The notes beneath the pieces were generated by a model that searched no databases, was not told the origin of the DNA, and saw nothing but the letters and a program-made list of their open reading frames with translations. Below, piece by piece: positions 1 through 10,265 of a stretch of 32,657 bases of DNA (the stretch's first letter is position 1; every line of letters begins with the position of its first letter). Source of the DNA: Phellopilus nigrolimitatus (lineage: Eukaryota > Basidiomycota > Agaricomycetes > Hymenochaetales > Hymenochaetaceae); contig JAJOHG010000290.1 in NCBI GenBank assembly GCA_021029095.1, positions 1-32,657 of the forward strand. Reading direction: 5' to 3'. A program made the position numbers and the translations under genes.

Positions 1-75
1 TAGGGGTTCCCAAGAGAGTGGTTAAAGGAACCGCTGCAGTGGATCGGGACTCGGGCAAAATGAAATTAGTTAAGG
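1..75. repeat. Left part of a segmental duplication (copy of 5998-6070)
   Basis: The first ~60-75 bases match 5998-6070 with scattered substitutions; both share the core GCTGCAGTGGATCGG. In the second copy this stretch lies between the NRAMP start (5944, minus) and MED6 (plus), so the duplicated block covers the NRAMP-MED6 intergenic region plus the MED6 5' half. The copy starts at the window edge and probably continues to the left. Confidence 0.75.
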
Positions 76-158
76 CGTCTTGTGGCCGTGGGAACTTGCA
101 ACTCAGCGCGTCGCGTCCGCGGATCGCGTCACGTCGCTACCCATCCCGCAACGCCGCC

Positions 159-700
159 ATGGTCCTCGACGACCTCCACCCCGTCGACGACTACAGCCAT
201 CGCTTTTTATATGGCACGAATGGATACAGGCGGGTCCAAGCAGCCGCATGCTAGCAAACTCCTAACTGCATTCAATGGCCCGCTGACGACAGAGAACGTC
301 TTCGACTACTTTGCAACCTCTATGTTCTACGACAAGCAGAGCAATAACCAGGTCCTTTGCGTGCAGACTATCCATACGGGACAGCCCATCCTCAACGAGG
401 CGGAGGAGTTCAAGTGCGTCTCCCCATTCTCTTCCTTTTGCATCAGCTCATTTTTAGACCGCAGACGTTTCACAGGCATCGAATTCGCGCTTGCGCACGC
501 CCAGCCACCATCGCTTTTCGTTATTTATAAGCGCGAGCGTCTCTCGCCAGAAGAGGGTTTGTCGCCAGCAGTCTAGTCCGACTCTCGCACGGCGTGAGGC
601 AAAGCCCTTCTTACCTTCTCACACCGACAGTCCGCCCGCTCGCCGCACATTTTGTCATGAACAACCGCATATACCAGTCTTCTGATCTCTACAATGTGCT
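159..700 (+). pseudogene. Decayed 5' partial copy of MED6
   Basis: This is a degenerate duplicate of the intact Mediator subunit 6 gene at 6946-8211. It begins with ATG at 159 and keeps recognisable pieces such as NGPLTTENVFDYF and HTGQPILNEAEE, plus remnants of introns 1-3. It is not functional. One base is missing from the T run at 204-208 relative to 6990-6996, giving a frameshift right after DDYSHR. The intron-1 acceptor (CAG before GCG AAT in the intact gene) is lost near 270. The intron-3 donor is changed from GTAAGC to GTTTGT. Similarity stops about 700, in the codons equivalent to SPDLYTVL, and no 3' half follows. The intact copy has 21 extra bases between its two possible start codons. 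It also carries a MITE upstream that is absent here, so the copying may predate that insertion, or this copy may have lost it. Confidence 0.85.
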
Positions 701-1527
701 CTAAGGGCCCTTGCCGATGCACAGAGGCAAGCTGAATTTCGGAATTTCACATCGCGATGGGTCGAGTACATCACGCGCGCCCCCCGCAGCACCGCTACGG
801 ACAAGGAGCACCGCTCCAGGCAGAGAAGGACACGGCGGAATGTGAGCAGCCAAGGTCGGAGAGGCTCAAAGGTGAGCGCGCCCTGAAGGGGGGACAAGCG
901 ATGACGCTCGCACCTGCGGCTCCGACGCCTGTTCCTGCACCCGCTGCAGTGAGGCACCCGCCTCGCCCATGCGCAAGTGCGCTCCGGCACCTCTGTTGCC
1001 CATGAAGAGAGGCCAACAGGCACCGCGTCTGGCCGTCTCTTCTGCAATCCATGTCCTGGCCCTGCCGCCCGCTCCTCCGGCTGCAATCTCTGTGTGTGCT
1101 GCCCCGTCGGCGCCTGTACCAACTGCGCCCAAAGTCGAATCCGAAATGGTGATACTACCAAATTTCTCTTGCTGCTTCACGATCAATTCAATTCAGACAC
1201 TGCTCTTTTTCATTCATACACAACAAAGAATCATAATGGACAAGTCCAAAGAACACGGCGTTGGAGGAGATGTTCGCGGCCAACACAGTAGAGGCATACC
1301 TCCCAGTCATCGAGGGCGCCCTCCTATGGCCCGTGGGGTGTATGGTGACTCGCATTCGAGATCCGCCGGACTGCGCTCGTCTTCGGGCACCCCCGCGACA
1401 TTGGCGAATACGGCCTAGGCGCTGGAGCTGTACATGTTTTTTCTCCCAAGCCGTCCGTGCAACCTGACGCGCGGATCTCGAAGAGAGCAGGATGTCCCAC
1501 TTCCAAGTGCTGTCGGCCACAGACCCT
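701..1527. other. Gene-poor stretch between the MED6 copy and the Argonaute relic
   Basis: No gene can be supported here. Several overlapping open frames exist on both strands, expected in GC-rich DNA, and none shows a recognisable domain. The last ~250 bases may hold a decayed upstream part of the Argonaute relic that follows, but I could not follow a frame through it. Confidence 0.5.
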
Positions 1528-2351
1528 GACCGCCCGGGATTTGGGAAGCGCGGCGCCGCGATTGTAGTTCGAACGTCTTCGCATTCAGGTAGAAGGACGT
1601 CGTTTTGTATGATTACCCAATCAAGGTCACTCCTAAAAGAATGCTTCTAGTTACCTGCAAGGCGAGGATGTAACTATGATACTCTCCCGATCGTTTGAGC
1701 ATTTAACTCATCGCACACGGGCGTGTCTGACAAGAAAGGTTACATGTTTCCTCCTTCTGCTTTGGGCGAATCCCCGCTCGCTTTTGGTGGGGGTGTCGAT
1801 GCATGGAAGGGGTTCTTCGCTACCGTGTGCCCTACATATGGGAATCTGATGGTCAATGTGAATGTCTGCATGAGCGCTTTCTACGTCCAGAATGCACGCC
1901 CCAGTGACACGATGATCAAATATCAAGAGACATTGTGCGGGGGCAACCAGCCCCCAGAGCTTTTAACGGCGCGTGAGGGTTACAACGAAGCATTTAGGCT
2001 ACCGCAGGAAGAGTGGAATTAAGGCTCTCAGAAGCCAGTCGGCGAGGAAGACAGTCTTCCAGTGCGACAAACCGGGCCGAAGGGTTAGCGTCGAGCAATA
2101 TTTTTAGCGGAGTAAGTACAGCTTAGTGACTAGCTAGAACTTGAAAACTCACCATATCGTATAGGGTTCAACATCCGCCTCCAACATGCAGATGATTTCC
2201 CTGTCATCAATGTCGGAAGACCAAGGACATCTTCGTTTCCGCGGAGCTTGCGATATTGAGCCCGCCAGCCGTTCGTGGGCATGCTCTCTGAGCGCGAAAC
2301 TACTGAAAAAGAGAAACTACGCGACCAACCTGCCGTTCATCAACGCTTAGA
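1528..2351 (+). pseudogene. Argonaute relic (N, linker-1 and PAZ parts; no MID/PIWI)
   Basis: Pieces in different frames follow the order of a fungal Argonaute N-terminal half. RPGFGKRGAAIVVRT (1528-1572) and VLYDYPIKVTPKR (from 1602) resemble the N domain. GGGVDAWKGFFATV and NLMVNVNVCMSAFY (1723-1920) resemble the ArgoL1 linker motif G-G-L-E-x-W-x-G-F-x-x-S-x-R. RRVSVEQYF (about 2074-2105) and LQHADDFPVINVGR (about 2179-2220) resemble PAZ, followed by LSERETTEKEK. Breaks: frame changes between N pieces and between linker and PAZ, an in-frame TAG at 2106 after EQYF, a frameshift after NVGR, and a shortened N domain. A GT-AG intron at 2112-2164 is still intact and joins two PAZ pieces. Nothing like MID or the PIWI nuclease follows; sequence turns into the foldback element at 2358. 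Family argonautes bind small RNAs; this one cannot be functional. Confidence 0.72.
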
Positions 2352-2357
2352 GTCCTA

Positions 2358-3019
2358 GGGCTCCGCACCGTAACCGTAATTACGGTTTACGGCCGTACCG
2401 TATACGGTTACGGACCGTATCGTATGGACAACAGCAAGAGAAAAATACGGCTCCGTATTGCACGGTCCATACCCGTATTATACCCGTATAATACGGTCAT
2501 ATACGGCCGTAAATACGGCATACGGCATTCTTGAACACATATTAGGGTTTGAAGAAAATAAATATCTATTTTAAGCATTCTATACCTTATTTGGTATCCA
2601 CAATATTACCAACTTTAGTAAAAACAATTAATATTGTACTCTACTTGGAACGGGTCGGCCCCGAGCACTGTGCTTGCCGACTCCACCGAGAACCGCACTC
2701 ATAGAGAAGATAAATAAAATAAAAACAGGAAAATTATTTCCAAAGTAAATGGAGCAAAATAGCTCGAGTTGGACTGCTGCTTTGTAGTTTGAATGTTCGC
2801 GATGCTCCCTCTCTTCTTTAGTGACGATCCAACAGGGCTTTGGCACGGTGCGTCAATTTGATGTACGTACGTGCCGTAATGCCGTATACGGCCGTATTTA
2901 TACGTGCCGTACCGTATGTTGCCTCTAAAACGCGAGATACGGCACGTTTTTATACGGTCCGTGCCCGTACACGAAGTCGGGTTATACGCCGTATCCGTAT
3001 ACGGTACGGTGCGGAGCCC
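2358..3019. mobile_element. 662-bp foldback/MITE-like element with CCGTA/TACGG subterminal arrays
   Basis: The ends are perfect 15-bp inverted repeats: GGGCTCCGCACCGTA at 2358-2372 and its reverse complement at 3005-3019. Inside each end lies about 150 bp packed with CCGTA and TACGG pentamers, often as the palindrome CCGTATACGG or close variants (2369-2526 and about 2855-3012). The middle (about 2530-2850) is AT-rich and lacks the pentamers. No transposase frame is present, so this is a non-autonomous element. I could not find a convincing target-site duplication: the bases outside the two ends do not match at 8-9 bp. Subterminal repeat arrays of this kind are known in hAT elements, but the superfamily is not settled by what I see. 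Confidence 0.8.
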
Positions 3020-3567
3020 CACTGATGAGTCAAGTACCTACGCCGTTCCTTCTTCATATTCTCCCCTGGGAAGGTGAACCATGTATCTTCAGCGTATAGC
3101 ATTTGTTTTATTCCTTGTGTGCAAACACCAGCAAGATGTTGGAGTCGGTGCTGTGTATACGCGGGCATGTGCCTAAAATCTCGGTTGCTGCGAAAGACAC
3201 AAGCTCACAATTTCGCTGCTTCATTTTTCCTGATTTCATCCATTTTCTTAGCAGAAAAAACGAGGCTCCTTAATATATATAATAGCTATTGTTAACATTT
3301 CATGAGATGAAAGAAGCTATTTTTGCCTTTGCTTGTATGCAACGAAGTCAATCGCAAATAAAAGACATTTGTCAGTTTTTCTCATTGATGAAGGCACTGC
3401 AAAAGAACAAGCCACTAAAATATTTCATATTTTGAGATCACGATGACAGTAGCTCGTAAATGGCATATAAAATGACATAAGGAACTATCGGATTTTGATG
3501 GAGAAGGTGACCGGTGTGTAAAGGAACGGGAGTGTGTAAAGGAGCGGTACTATTCTGTAGCAATGAC
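3020..3567. other. Intergenic region downstream of the NRAMP gene
   Basis: AT-rich stretch between the foldback element and the 3' end of the minus-strand NRAMP gene. It probably contains the NRAMP 3' UTR near 3440-3567. No gene is recognised. Confidence 0.5.
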
Positions 3568-5944
3568 TCACTCCCCGAGAGCAGTCGAGACAATGAGGTA
3601 CCCATTTGCGATGACCACAACTCCCCAGATTGCGTACGCAACGATGGTCAAAGGCCACCCGTTACTGTAATCGACATACTCTCCCGCCAAGGGATCCGCC
3701 GACGAGGATAGTCCTGCAGCTTCGAGGTACGAGACATCAACCGCGCGGCCCTTGTCCTTTTCAGACATATCTTCCTCCGTGTTCTCTTCTGAGCTGGTGT
3801 AACGGGAGGAGTCTTGCGTGGAAACCCGTCCAATCTCAATACCAAGAACTCTGATACCTTCACCGCCATCGAGCCCCTCGAGAGGAAGGTCCTTTTTCAG
3901 AGCAATATCCGACGTGCTCCCCATATTCGACGTCTCGCCATTCTTCCCATACATCTCAGATGCGAGCTCCCGTGGGCGACGGACGCGCATGACGAGGGGA
4001 GAGGACGTGAGCCACACGAGTGGAAACACAACGAACGGAAGGACGATGCTGAGCACGACTTGCGAGATGACAAGAAGCGTGTTTATACCATCTCGACCGA
4101 CGACGACCGCGACGACCATAGCCGGGATGAGTCCCAGGCAGCGCGTCAGCAGACGGCGAAGGAAGGGCTAGTATTCGTTTTTGTGGATTTTAGAAAAATG
4201 CTGATATGATAAAGGAAAATGAGTAAATGTCTTACAGAAACCTTCCACTGGATGAAACCTTCCGAAACAATTTGACCTGCAAGCGTTGCGGTGATGCTAG
4301 CGCTCTGCCCAGAGCACAAGAGTGCAATTGCAAATATGATTGCAGCCGCTGTTACTATTTTAGTGAAGTCCCAAATTATATTGGACTGAGAACAAACGTT
4401 TTCCGATGAAACTGGCTATTAGGTCGAACGCATCAAATAATCCAGCTGGCGTGTTACCTGCTGTCTGGCCTGGCCCATAGAAAAATACAGCGCCAGCGAT
4501 GATCAAGATGCTGTTCTCGAAGTCAGAAACAAGAGTCAAGAAAGGCCTTCACAACGAGACTCACGAAGCATTGATCACAACCGCGAATCCAAGTAGACTC
4601 AGGACAATGTCCCATACACCGTGCTTAAGATGTGCCTTGATAAACGACAGCGAATTGTTCGACCGCTGGCCATGTGGCGTCGAGATATCAGGATGGTTCT
4701 CGCCCTCATCGCGCTCGACATGGCCTGCAGAGAAAAGGGACTTGAGCATCTTCTTGAAGACGGCGCGTCTGCTTAGAGAAGGGGTCGAGCTAGGAAGCGC
4801 GAGGGGCACTCCAACGGGCGCTGTCGAGACACGGTCGTTCGTCGCGAGATGCGAACCGAGGTAGAGAGCATGTGGCATTACAGTCGCGCCCAATATGCCA
4901 ACGGCTTGAGAAGGGGACAGTTTTCAGTATTAGCGAGCTCAGTGAGGATACATAATACGTACCTGCGAAAAGGGCATCTGGTTCTATAATTGTGCGAGAG
5001 GGAAGGAATCCATCAAACGCATCGGGCCAATATGGCTTGACCTCAGCGAGCAGGATAGCGAAAGAGATGAAAACGACAAAGACCTTTATCCATGCATAAG
5101 AACAAGGCCAGTAGCGATGAAAACCCACTCACAAGGCTAATAATAACAAGTTCAAACACGCGCGAAGATCGACCAGGGCTTCTTGAGGGGTCACCAACGG
5201 CAAGAATAAATATGACATCAAGAGCAGTCAAGAGAACCGCCACAGGGAGGGGCAGCTTTGGAAATATCAGCACGAGAGCGATGGCAGAGCCCAGGAGCTC
5301 AGCAAGGTCCGTGCTGATGATGGCGAGCTCAGATAGTACGTAGAGAGGGTATAGAAAGCAATATCTTGCGAGCTTAGGGAACCGAGGATGGTCGTGCAAC
5401 AGTAAACGACAATGGGTCGCAAGATCTACAAGCGCTGTGAGTATTCATTGCAAATGAGTGAACGAATAAAACAAATTCAATTCGCACCAAGACCTGTAAC
5501 ACATCCTAGTTTGCATGACAGTGCCTGGGTATATGCGTCAGTACTCAGTTTAAACCCGACTTTAGACCGTCATAACAAACCTGCAGGACAACGGCTGTCA
5601 GATAACGATAATTCAGTTTCGCTTTTGCCTTCTTCTCATTTTCAAATCGTACCTCCCAACCCAGACATTAAGAGTATAAACAGAAGTTTGTAGCCAAATT
5701 GTGAGCCGGCAAGGAGGTCCGTACTCCAATTTCCCCTGCAGAACTACGCCGTTAGAACCACGTCGAAGACTCGAAACAGCTGCTAGACGACTCACGGATC
5801 GAAGTATGCGACAGCGCAAATAATGCCAACGCCAGCGTGGGTCTTCATGTGGTGAACGAATGTCTTAAAGGCATTCCGGATGCTATTTACTCGACTCGAC
5901 GAGTCCAGCTCGTCAGGGTTCTGCTGTTGGGAATGCGAATGCAT
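3568..5944 (-). CDS. NRAMP-family divalent metal transporter (Smf-like)
   Basis: Proton-coupled Mn2+/Fe2+-type transporter of the NRAMP/Smf family, an integral membrane protein. Ten exons (minus, 5' to 3'): 5944-5796, 5735-5653, 5594-5581, 5524-5488, 5425-5133, 5083-4963, 4904-4565, 4510-4398, 4354-4236, 4167-3568. They give 622 residues, near family size. Both metal-site signatures are present: DPGN in TM1 (about residues 49-52; AYFDPGNWSTD spans intron 1) and MPH in TM6 (about 242-244; ATVMPHALYLG). ELAIISTDLAELLGSAIAL and CSGQSASITATLAGQ are also typical. A hydrophilic loop follows TM6, and a Ser/Glu-rich loop precedes the last TM, as in fungal Smf proteins. Exon 3 is only 14 nt (AVVLQ) but is required for the frame. 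The start is the ATG before MHSHSQQQ; a further upstream ATG is out of frame. Transcribed divergently from MED6. The paralogue (Smf1, 2 or 3 type) and metal preference cannot be told. Confidence 0.93.
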
Positions 5945-6550
5945 GGCGAGGGAGCAAGCAGACGCGGGGATACATGGTGCGAGCGAGGACTTATTTGTAG
6001 GGGTTCCGGCGATAGTGGTTAGAGGAATCGCTGCAGTGGATCGGAACTCGGGAGAAAAGAAGTTACATGTAGTAGGGACCTTCAGAGTGGAAACTTTCTG
6101 TGCCGTCGCTCGCTACTGAGCTCGGCAATGGTAAGCGACACACGGTATTCTCGGCAGTCCATAACCTGGTTGTTTCTTACGTACTGCATTACATGTATGC
6201 TTGAACTCGGCACGCTCGGCAAAGTAGTCTCAGAAGAGCTCGGAACCACGATGTCTACACATTTGTAGTACATATGATTACTTATCCAGTACTAGCAACT
6301 GCTGACTGCTGGTAGGATACATAAGGTTACACAATGTAAGCACCGTAAAATACACGTAGAAAAAGAGCAGAAAGCAAAGCTAAGCGACAGCAGACCGCCA
6401 GCTCGGTAAAATCGACACAACGAGGAAGACGATGCCAAGACGCCGAAGTCGTCGTTTGGGAATGCGAGCTTCTTGTGATAGGACGAAACTTGAGATTGCT
6501 TGGCTCCTGCTAGTAAGGGCAGAAGTGGAAACGGAAACGCGTTTCGTTTC
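5945..6550. other. Divergent intergenic region NRAMP / MED6
   Basis: Upstream region shared by the NRAMP gene (minus) and MED6 (plus). 5998-6070 is the second copy of the duplicated block seen at the window start. Nothing else is recognised; short open frames here look random. Confidence 0.5.
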
Positions 6551-6552
6551 TA

Positions 6553-6892
6553 CAGGTGGCGCCAAAAAGTGTTGGCACACCCCAAAAGAAAAGTAATTTG
6601 CATCCGCCATCCCGGGCGCTTTCTGCTCCTAGTTTCTTTCGTATATACAACATGCTTGATTGCTATATGCATAACACAACTTTTCTGGCGCTCAAGCATT
6701 TTTTCTGCATGTATTTAGTGTCGTTGGCAGAACTCGAGGGTTTACCGTTGCCGCTTGGCAATACTCAGCCCAAATTCTGGCTTGGCAAAACCTGGAAGAA
6801 GTTAGAGAATGGCGGGGATATGTATTTAGCGTGCGCAGCTAGACGCGACAGCCAAGCGACGCTTGCGGGCCAATTCTTTTATGGCGCCACCC
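6553..6892. mobile_element. 340-bp Tc1/mariner-like MITE with TA target duplication
   Basis: Inverted ends: CAGGTGGCGCCAAAAAG at 6553-6569 and, reading inward from 6892, GGGTGGCGCCATAAAAG. Similarity extends further inward (TGTTGGCACAC against AATTGGCCCGC). TA dinucleotides flank both sides (6551-6552 and 6893-6894), as for Tc1/mariner insertions. The inside has no transposase frame. The right end is only 53 bp from the MED6 start codon (32 bp from an alternative upstream ATG), so the element forms the proximal promoter or 5' UTR of MED6. Superfamily assignment is an inference from end shape and TA. Confidence 0.65.
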
Positions 6893-6945
6893 TAGTTTAG
6901 GCGCGTCGCGTCTTCGCTCGCGCCATGGTCGTTGCTGCCGCTACC

Positions 6946-8211
6946 ATGGACCTCGACGACCTCCATCCCGTTGACGACTACAGCCATCGTTTTTTTATAT
7001 GGCACGAATGGATACAGGCTAGTGCAAGCAACCACATGCCAACAAACTCCTAATTGTATCCAATCCGGTCGCAGGCGAATGGCCCGCTGACGACAGAGAA
7101 CGTCTTCGACTATTTTACGACCTCTATGTTCTACGACAAACAGAGCAATAACCAGGTCCTTCGCATGCAGACTATCCATACGGGACAGCCCATCCTCAAC
7201 GAGGCGGAGGAGCTAAAGTGCGTCTCTCCATTCTCTTCGTTTAGCGTCAGCTCATTTTTCGATCGCAGACGTTTCACAGGCGTCGAATTCGCGCTTGTGC
7301 ACGCTCAGCCACCATCGCTTTTCGTTATTCATAAGCGCGAGCGTCTCTCCCCAGAAGAAGGTAAGCCGCCAGCAATCTAATTTGACTCGCACGGCCTCAG
7401 GCTAAGTCCTTCTCACCTTCCCACACCGACAGTCCGCCCGCTCGCTGCATATTTCGTCATGAACAACCGCATATACCAGTCTCCTGATCTCTACACTGTG
7501 CTTTCTAACCGTCTCGTTCGTGACCAACTTGTTTGTAGTGACTGATATATTATATTTATATAAGCTTCGACATTAGCTCACCGGCCTACACGCCCTACAA
7601 TCCTCGCTCGACATACTCCGCTCGCACAGACCGGATTTCACACCGCGTACCGGGTTCGTCTGGCCCATCGTGGACGCGCCCACGGCCGAGTCCCTTTCCA
7701 AAAAGCGAACAGCGGAAGACCAGCTCGACGCTGGGAACGAGTCTTCTGACTCACTTCTCGCTGCTGCGGCACCCTTGGGCTCCAAGCCACAGCAGAACGA
7801 ACCGAAGGCCGTGGCATCTGGTATGACTATGAAGAAGCAACAGAACGTTATCCCGCTTCTGCACGCCATGCGCACGACCGCGGCACATTCCAGCGCGTCG
7901 TTCGCTGCGCGTGAGGCCTCCGATGCCGCTGCTCCTCCCGAGCCTGTGAAAGACACTCCGCTCGTTTCAACGACGCCTGCGCCAACACAGCCGGCCCGGG
8001 AGGAAACTCCCATGGAACTGAAATCCTCAAAGTCATTTCAGCTGCCGCCACCAGAGAGCGCTGCCTCGACGTCTTCGAGACCGTCTACAGCGGGAGGGAA
8101 AAGAAGGAAAAAGCGTACGCGATTGTTGTTTTTCATCAGCACTATTCTGACGCATGCCTTGGTTCGGTACGAATAGGTATGTCGAGTGCAGCATCCATCA
8201 TGACCGGATAA
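6946..8211 (+). CDS. MED6: Mediator of RNA polymerase II transcription subunit 6
   Basis: Head-module subunit of the Mediator complex, linking regulators to RNA polymerase II in the nucleus. Six exons: 6946-7017, 7075-7217, 7269-7360, 7433-7515, 7577-8114, 8177-8211, giving about 320 residues. The conserved Med6 core runs through exons 1-5: DDYSHRFFIWHEWIQ, NGPLTTENVFDYF, MFYDKQSNNQVLRMQT, RFTGVEFALVHAQPPSLFVI, RPLAAYFVMNNRIYQSPDLY, then TPRTGFVWPIVD. The C-terminal half is Ala/Ser/Pro-rich and ends in a basic GGKRRKKR tail, as in fungal Med6. Intron 1 is best read as GC-AG: only GC at 7018 keeps WIQ-ANGP in frame. An in-frame ATG at 6925 would add seven residues; a stop lies upstream of it. 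The last splice is less sure: without it the frame stops at 8176 with LLFFISTILTHALVRYE. A partial dead copy lies at 159-700. Confidence 0.93.
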
Positions 8212-9095
8212 ATAGCATTTCATGGGAAATCCCCGTGGTCAGGCCTTCCGTACCTGCTGACACATGCGTCTGACTAGAGTCCTACATTGAAACGCCTTAC
8301 ACTGGCCTCTCATCTCGCACGCAGTGAAGCAACAGACAAGCAGACAGCTCTGTTGGTATCCAATCGCATCCTGCGAGTTGTCGGTGCTATCTATCTGAGC
8401 TCCTTTTGTTCACACTAAAACTTCAAATGGTTCGCGTCTGTACGAAGACAGCTTGTTCGAGTACCTCAGTATCTTTATACATCATGAACTACATGTAACT
8501 GTATGTACACGAAATACATTGACACGTTACCAGCAGTGGTAATCGCACTGTGACTTCATCTAGGGGGCGACCACTCTTCTGGTTCGGCGCCGTCGAATCA
8601 TCCATTCTTTCGGGACCTGTTGGCTGCTTCTCGTACATTTCTCTGTCGGTGTCGTCCGATAGATACGCTCAAGGCCGCGCGATGGTTGCCTGCGATCCGG
8701 AGAGCCCCGCGGTATTCCTATTCGCGAGCCTGGTAGTGCGACATTTGGGATAGAAGGTGGAGAGGAGGTGGGCCGCTCGCGCGGACTCCGATTCGGGATA
8801 CGGTTCAAATCTCGAACTCTACTAGCATGGCATCGCTCACCGCGCGCCGGCGCCGGTAAGCCGCGTTGTCAACCAGCCAAACGTAGCAGAGCTACGCGGA
8901 CCCGATCCCGAACCGAGCGCGAGCGGGTTAGCAGATTGGAAGGCCTGTTTGCGCGCTTGGGAGGATATTTTGACTGCATAGTCGAAGCGGTAGTTAATAA
9001 AACGTCAATGCAGTCGCGAGTGCAATAGATCAGGGTGGTTATTGCGCAGTTCAGACGATTCGATCCTCTCGGATCCTTCCCGTATCTGCGTGCTT
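8212..9095. other. Convergent intergenic region MED6 / AP-3 sigma
   Basis: Tail-to-tail region holding the 3' UTRs of MED6 (plus) and the AP-3 sigma gene (minus). An 86-codon Arg-rich open frame at 8768-9028 (+) has no recognisable domain and is probably chance. No repeat or RNA gene seen. Confidence 0.5.
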
Positions 9096-9811
9096 TTACG
9101 ACACCCAGCCCTTCCGTAAAAGTTTCCCGATCGCCTTTGCCGCTTTCGAGACAGTCAGGGGAAGTATGGACGGCATGTACTCACCCGAATCAGAAATCTC
9201 CTCCACGTTCGTCTCTAATACCAAACCTCCTTGGATCACCTCGGCCAGGATGTGGTGCACCTGACAAAAATCAAGTAAATCGGTTTTTTAAGAAGTGTCT
9301 TGATGGAGCCGGGGAAGAACGTACATCATCGAAGTGAAACACCAGGTCGAGTTCACAGACATTCTCAAACGCTCTGTCGAGCGATTCCACAAAAACCTAT
9401 ACACAGTGCATATCTATCAGTATATCTCCATGCTAAAGGGACCTACCAGCAATTTAGACCCACCTGGATGAGGTCCAGAATACCTAGCTCGCTTTCCGAC
9501 GTGTCGACAACGAAAACGAAGTACAGAGTCGCGTAGCAGCGGTAGACGACGCGCACCTCGTCCCCGATGCGATCGCCGAGGAGGGCCTGGAGCTCTGGAG
9601 CATCGAGAAAATTACAGAGGGTAGCCGGGCGCGACGAAACGAGGGAGAAGATCTTGCTGATGAGCGGCTGTGAGGCGGAACGCAGCGGGGTGTAGAACTT
9701 TGTGAGGCGCGGGATACCGGACGTGTTGACTGAAGATGCATGTTCGAGTCAGCATCAGACGAAGTAAAACAAGTACAATGAATGCTCACAAATGAGCACG
9801 GAGTGAATCAT
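9096..9811 (-). CDS. AP-3 adaptor complex sigma (small) subunit
   Basis: Small subunit of the AP-3 adaptor, which sorts cargo from Golgi/endosome to the vacuole. Five exons (minus): 9811-9790, 9729-9464, 9396-9325, 9260-9185, 9142-9096, giving 160 residues. It starts MIHSVLIFNTSGIPRLTKFY, the typical AP small-chain beginning, with the first intron inside the Phe codon. The longin-like fold continues with YRCYATLYFVFVVDTSESEL, ILDLIQVFVESLDRAFENV, CELDLVFHFDDVHHILAEV and GGLVLETNVEEI. The DVHHILAE and VLETN motifs favour sigma-3 over sigma-1 or sigma-2. The last intron (42 nt) and the tail AAKAIGKLLRKGWVS are the least certain; some fungal homologues have longer tails. Convergent with MED6. 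Confidence 0.92.
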
Positions 9812-10265
9812 TGTTGTCACTACAGACTCACTCTCACTCTCACTTCTACCGGCATTGGCCTAACATGTCGCCTCACGTGATTCGTTATGTGGTTTTGTGG
9901 CTCGAAACCACCGCCCATTTCTGAAGTTGACGGCTGAAGTCATGAATACATGCATATTAAGATGTGCAAAGTTAAATTGTAGATATTACGTGGCGCAAAT
10001 CATCGTCACTATGAAATGCTCTGTAGGAGTAAATAACACTAAAAGATTGAAATAATATCCATACCTTTGAATCCTAAAGTTCAATTGCTAACCCATATAT
10101 TCAATAACTCTTAGAAGCTTAGACGGTTCTCAAGCATATGCATAGAAGAAACACGGATGGCAGTAAACGTGCATGAAACCGACGGAAAAGGTTTTCAATA
10201 TGATAAGAAAACAATGCGTGGATAGAATGAAGAAATGAAGCGTCGCTTGCACAACCAGCAAAGGA
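9812..10265. other. Intergenic region upstream of AP-3 sigma
   Basis: Holds the promoter of the minus-strand AP-3 sigma gene and the 3' UTR of the FunK1 kinase. AT-rich; no other feature recognised. Confidence 0.5.

Noticed and set aside
655..1161. 168-codon minus-strand open frame with overlapping frames on both strands
   Set aside because: GC-rich sequence gives long chance frames; no domain, no intron-exon signals, and it overlaps other equally open frames.
977..1291. Cys-rich open frame (CNLCVCCPVGACTNC)
   Set aside because: Looks like a metal-binding or small secreted Cys-rich peptide at first sight, but it lacks a signal peptide and the Cys cluster is in one of several overlapping chance frames.
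2369..3012. CRISPR-like array from the repeated CCGTA/TACGG units
   Set aside because: Units are 5-10 bp, irregularly spaced and in both orientations, with no constant-length spacers; eukaryotic foldback element instead.
8768..9028. 86-codon Arg-rich plus-strand frame
   Set aside because: No recognisable domain, lies between two convergent gene ends, composition follows local GC-rich repeats.
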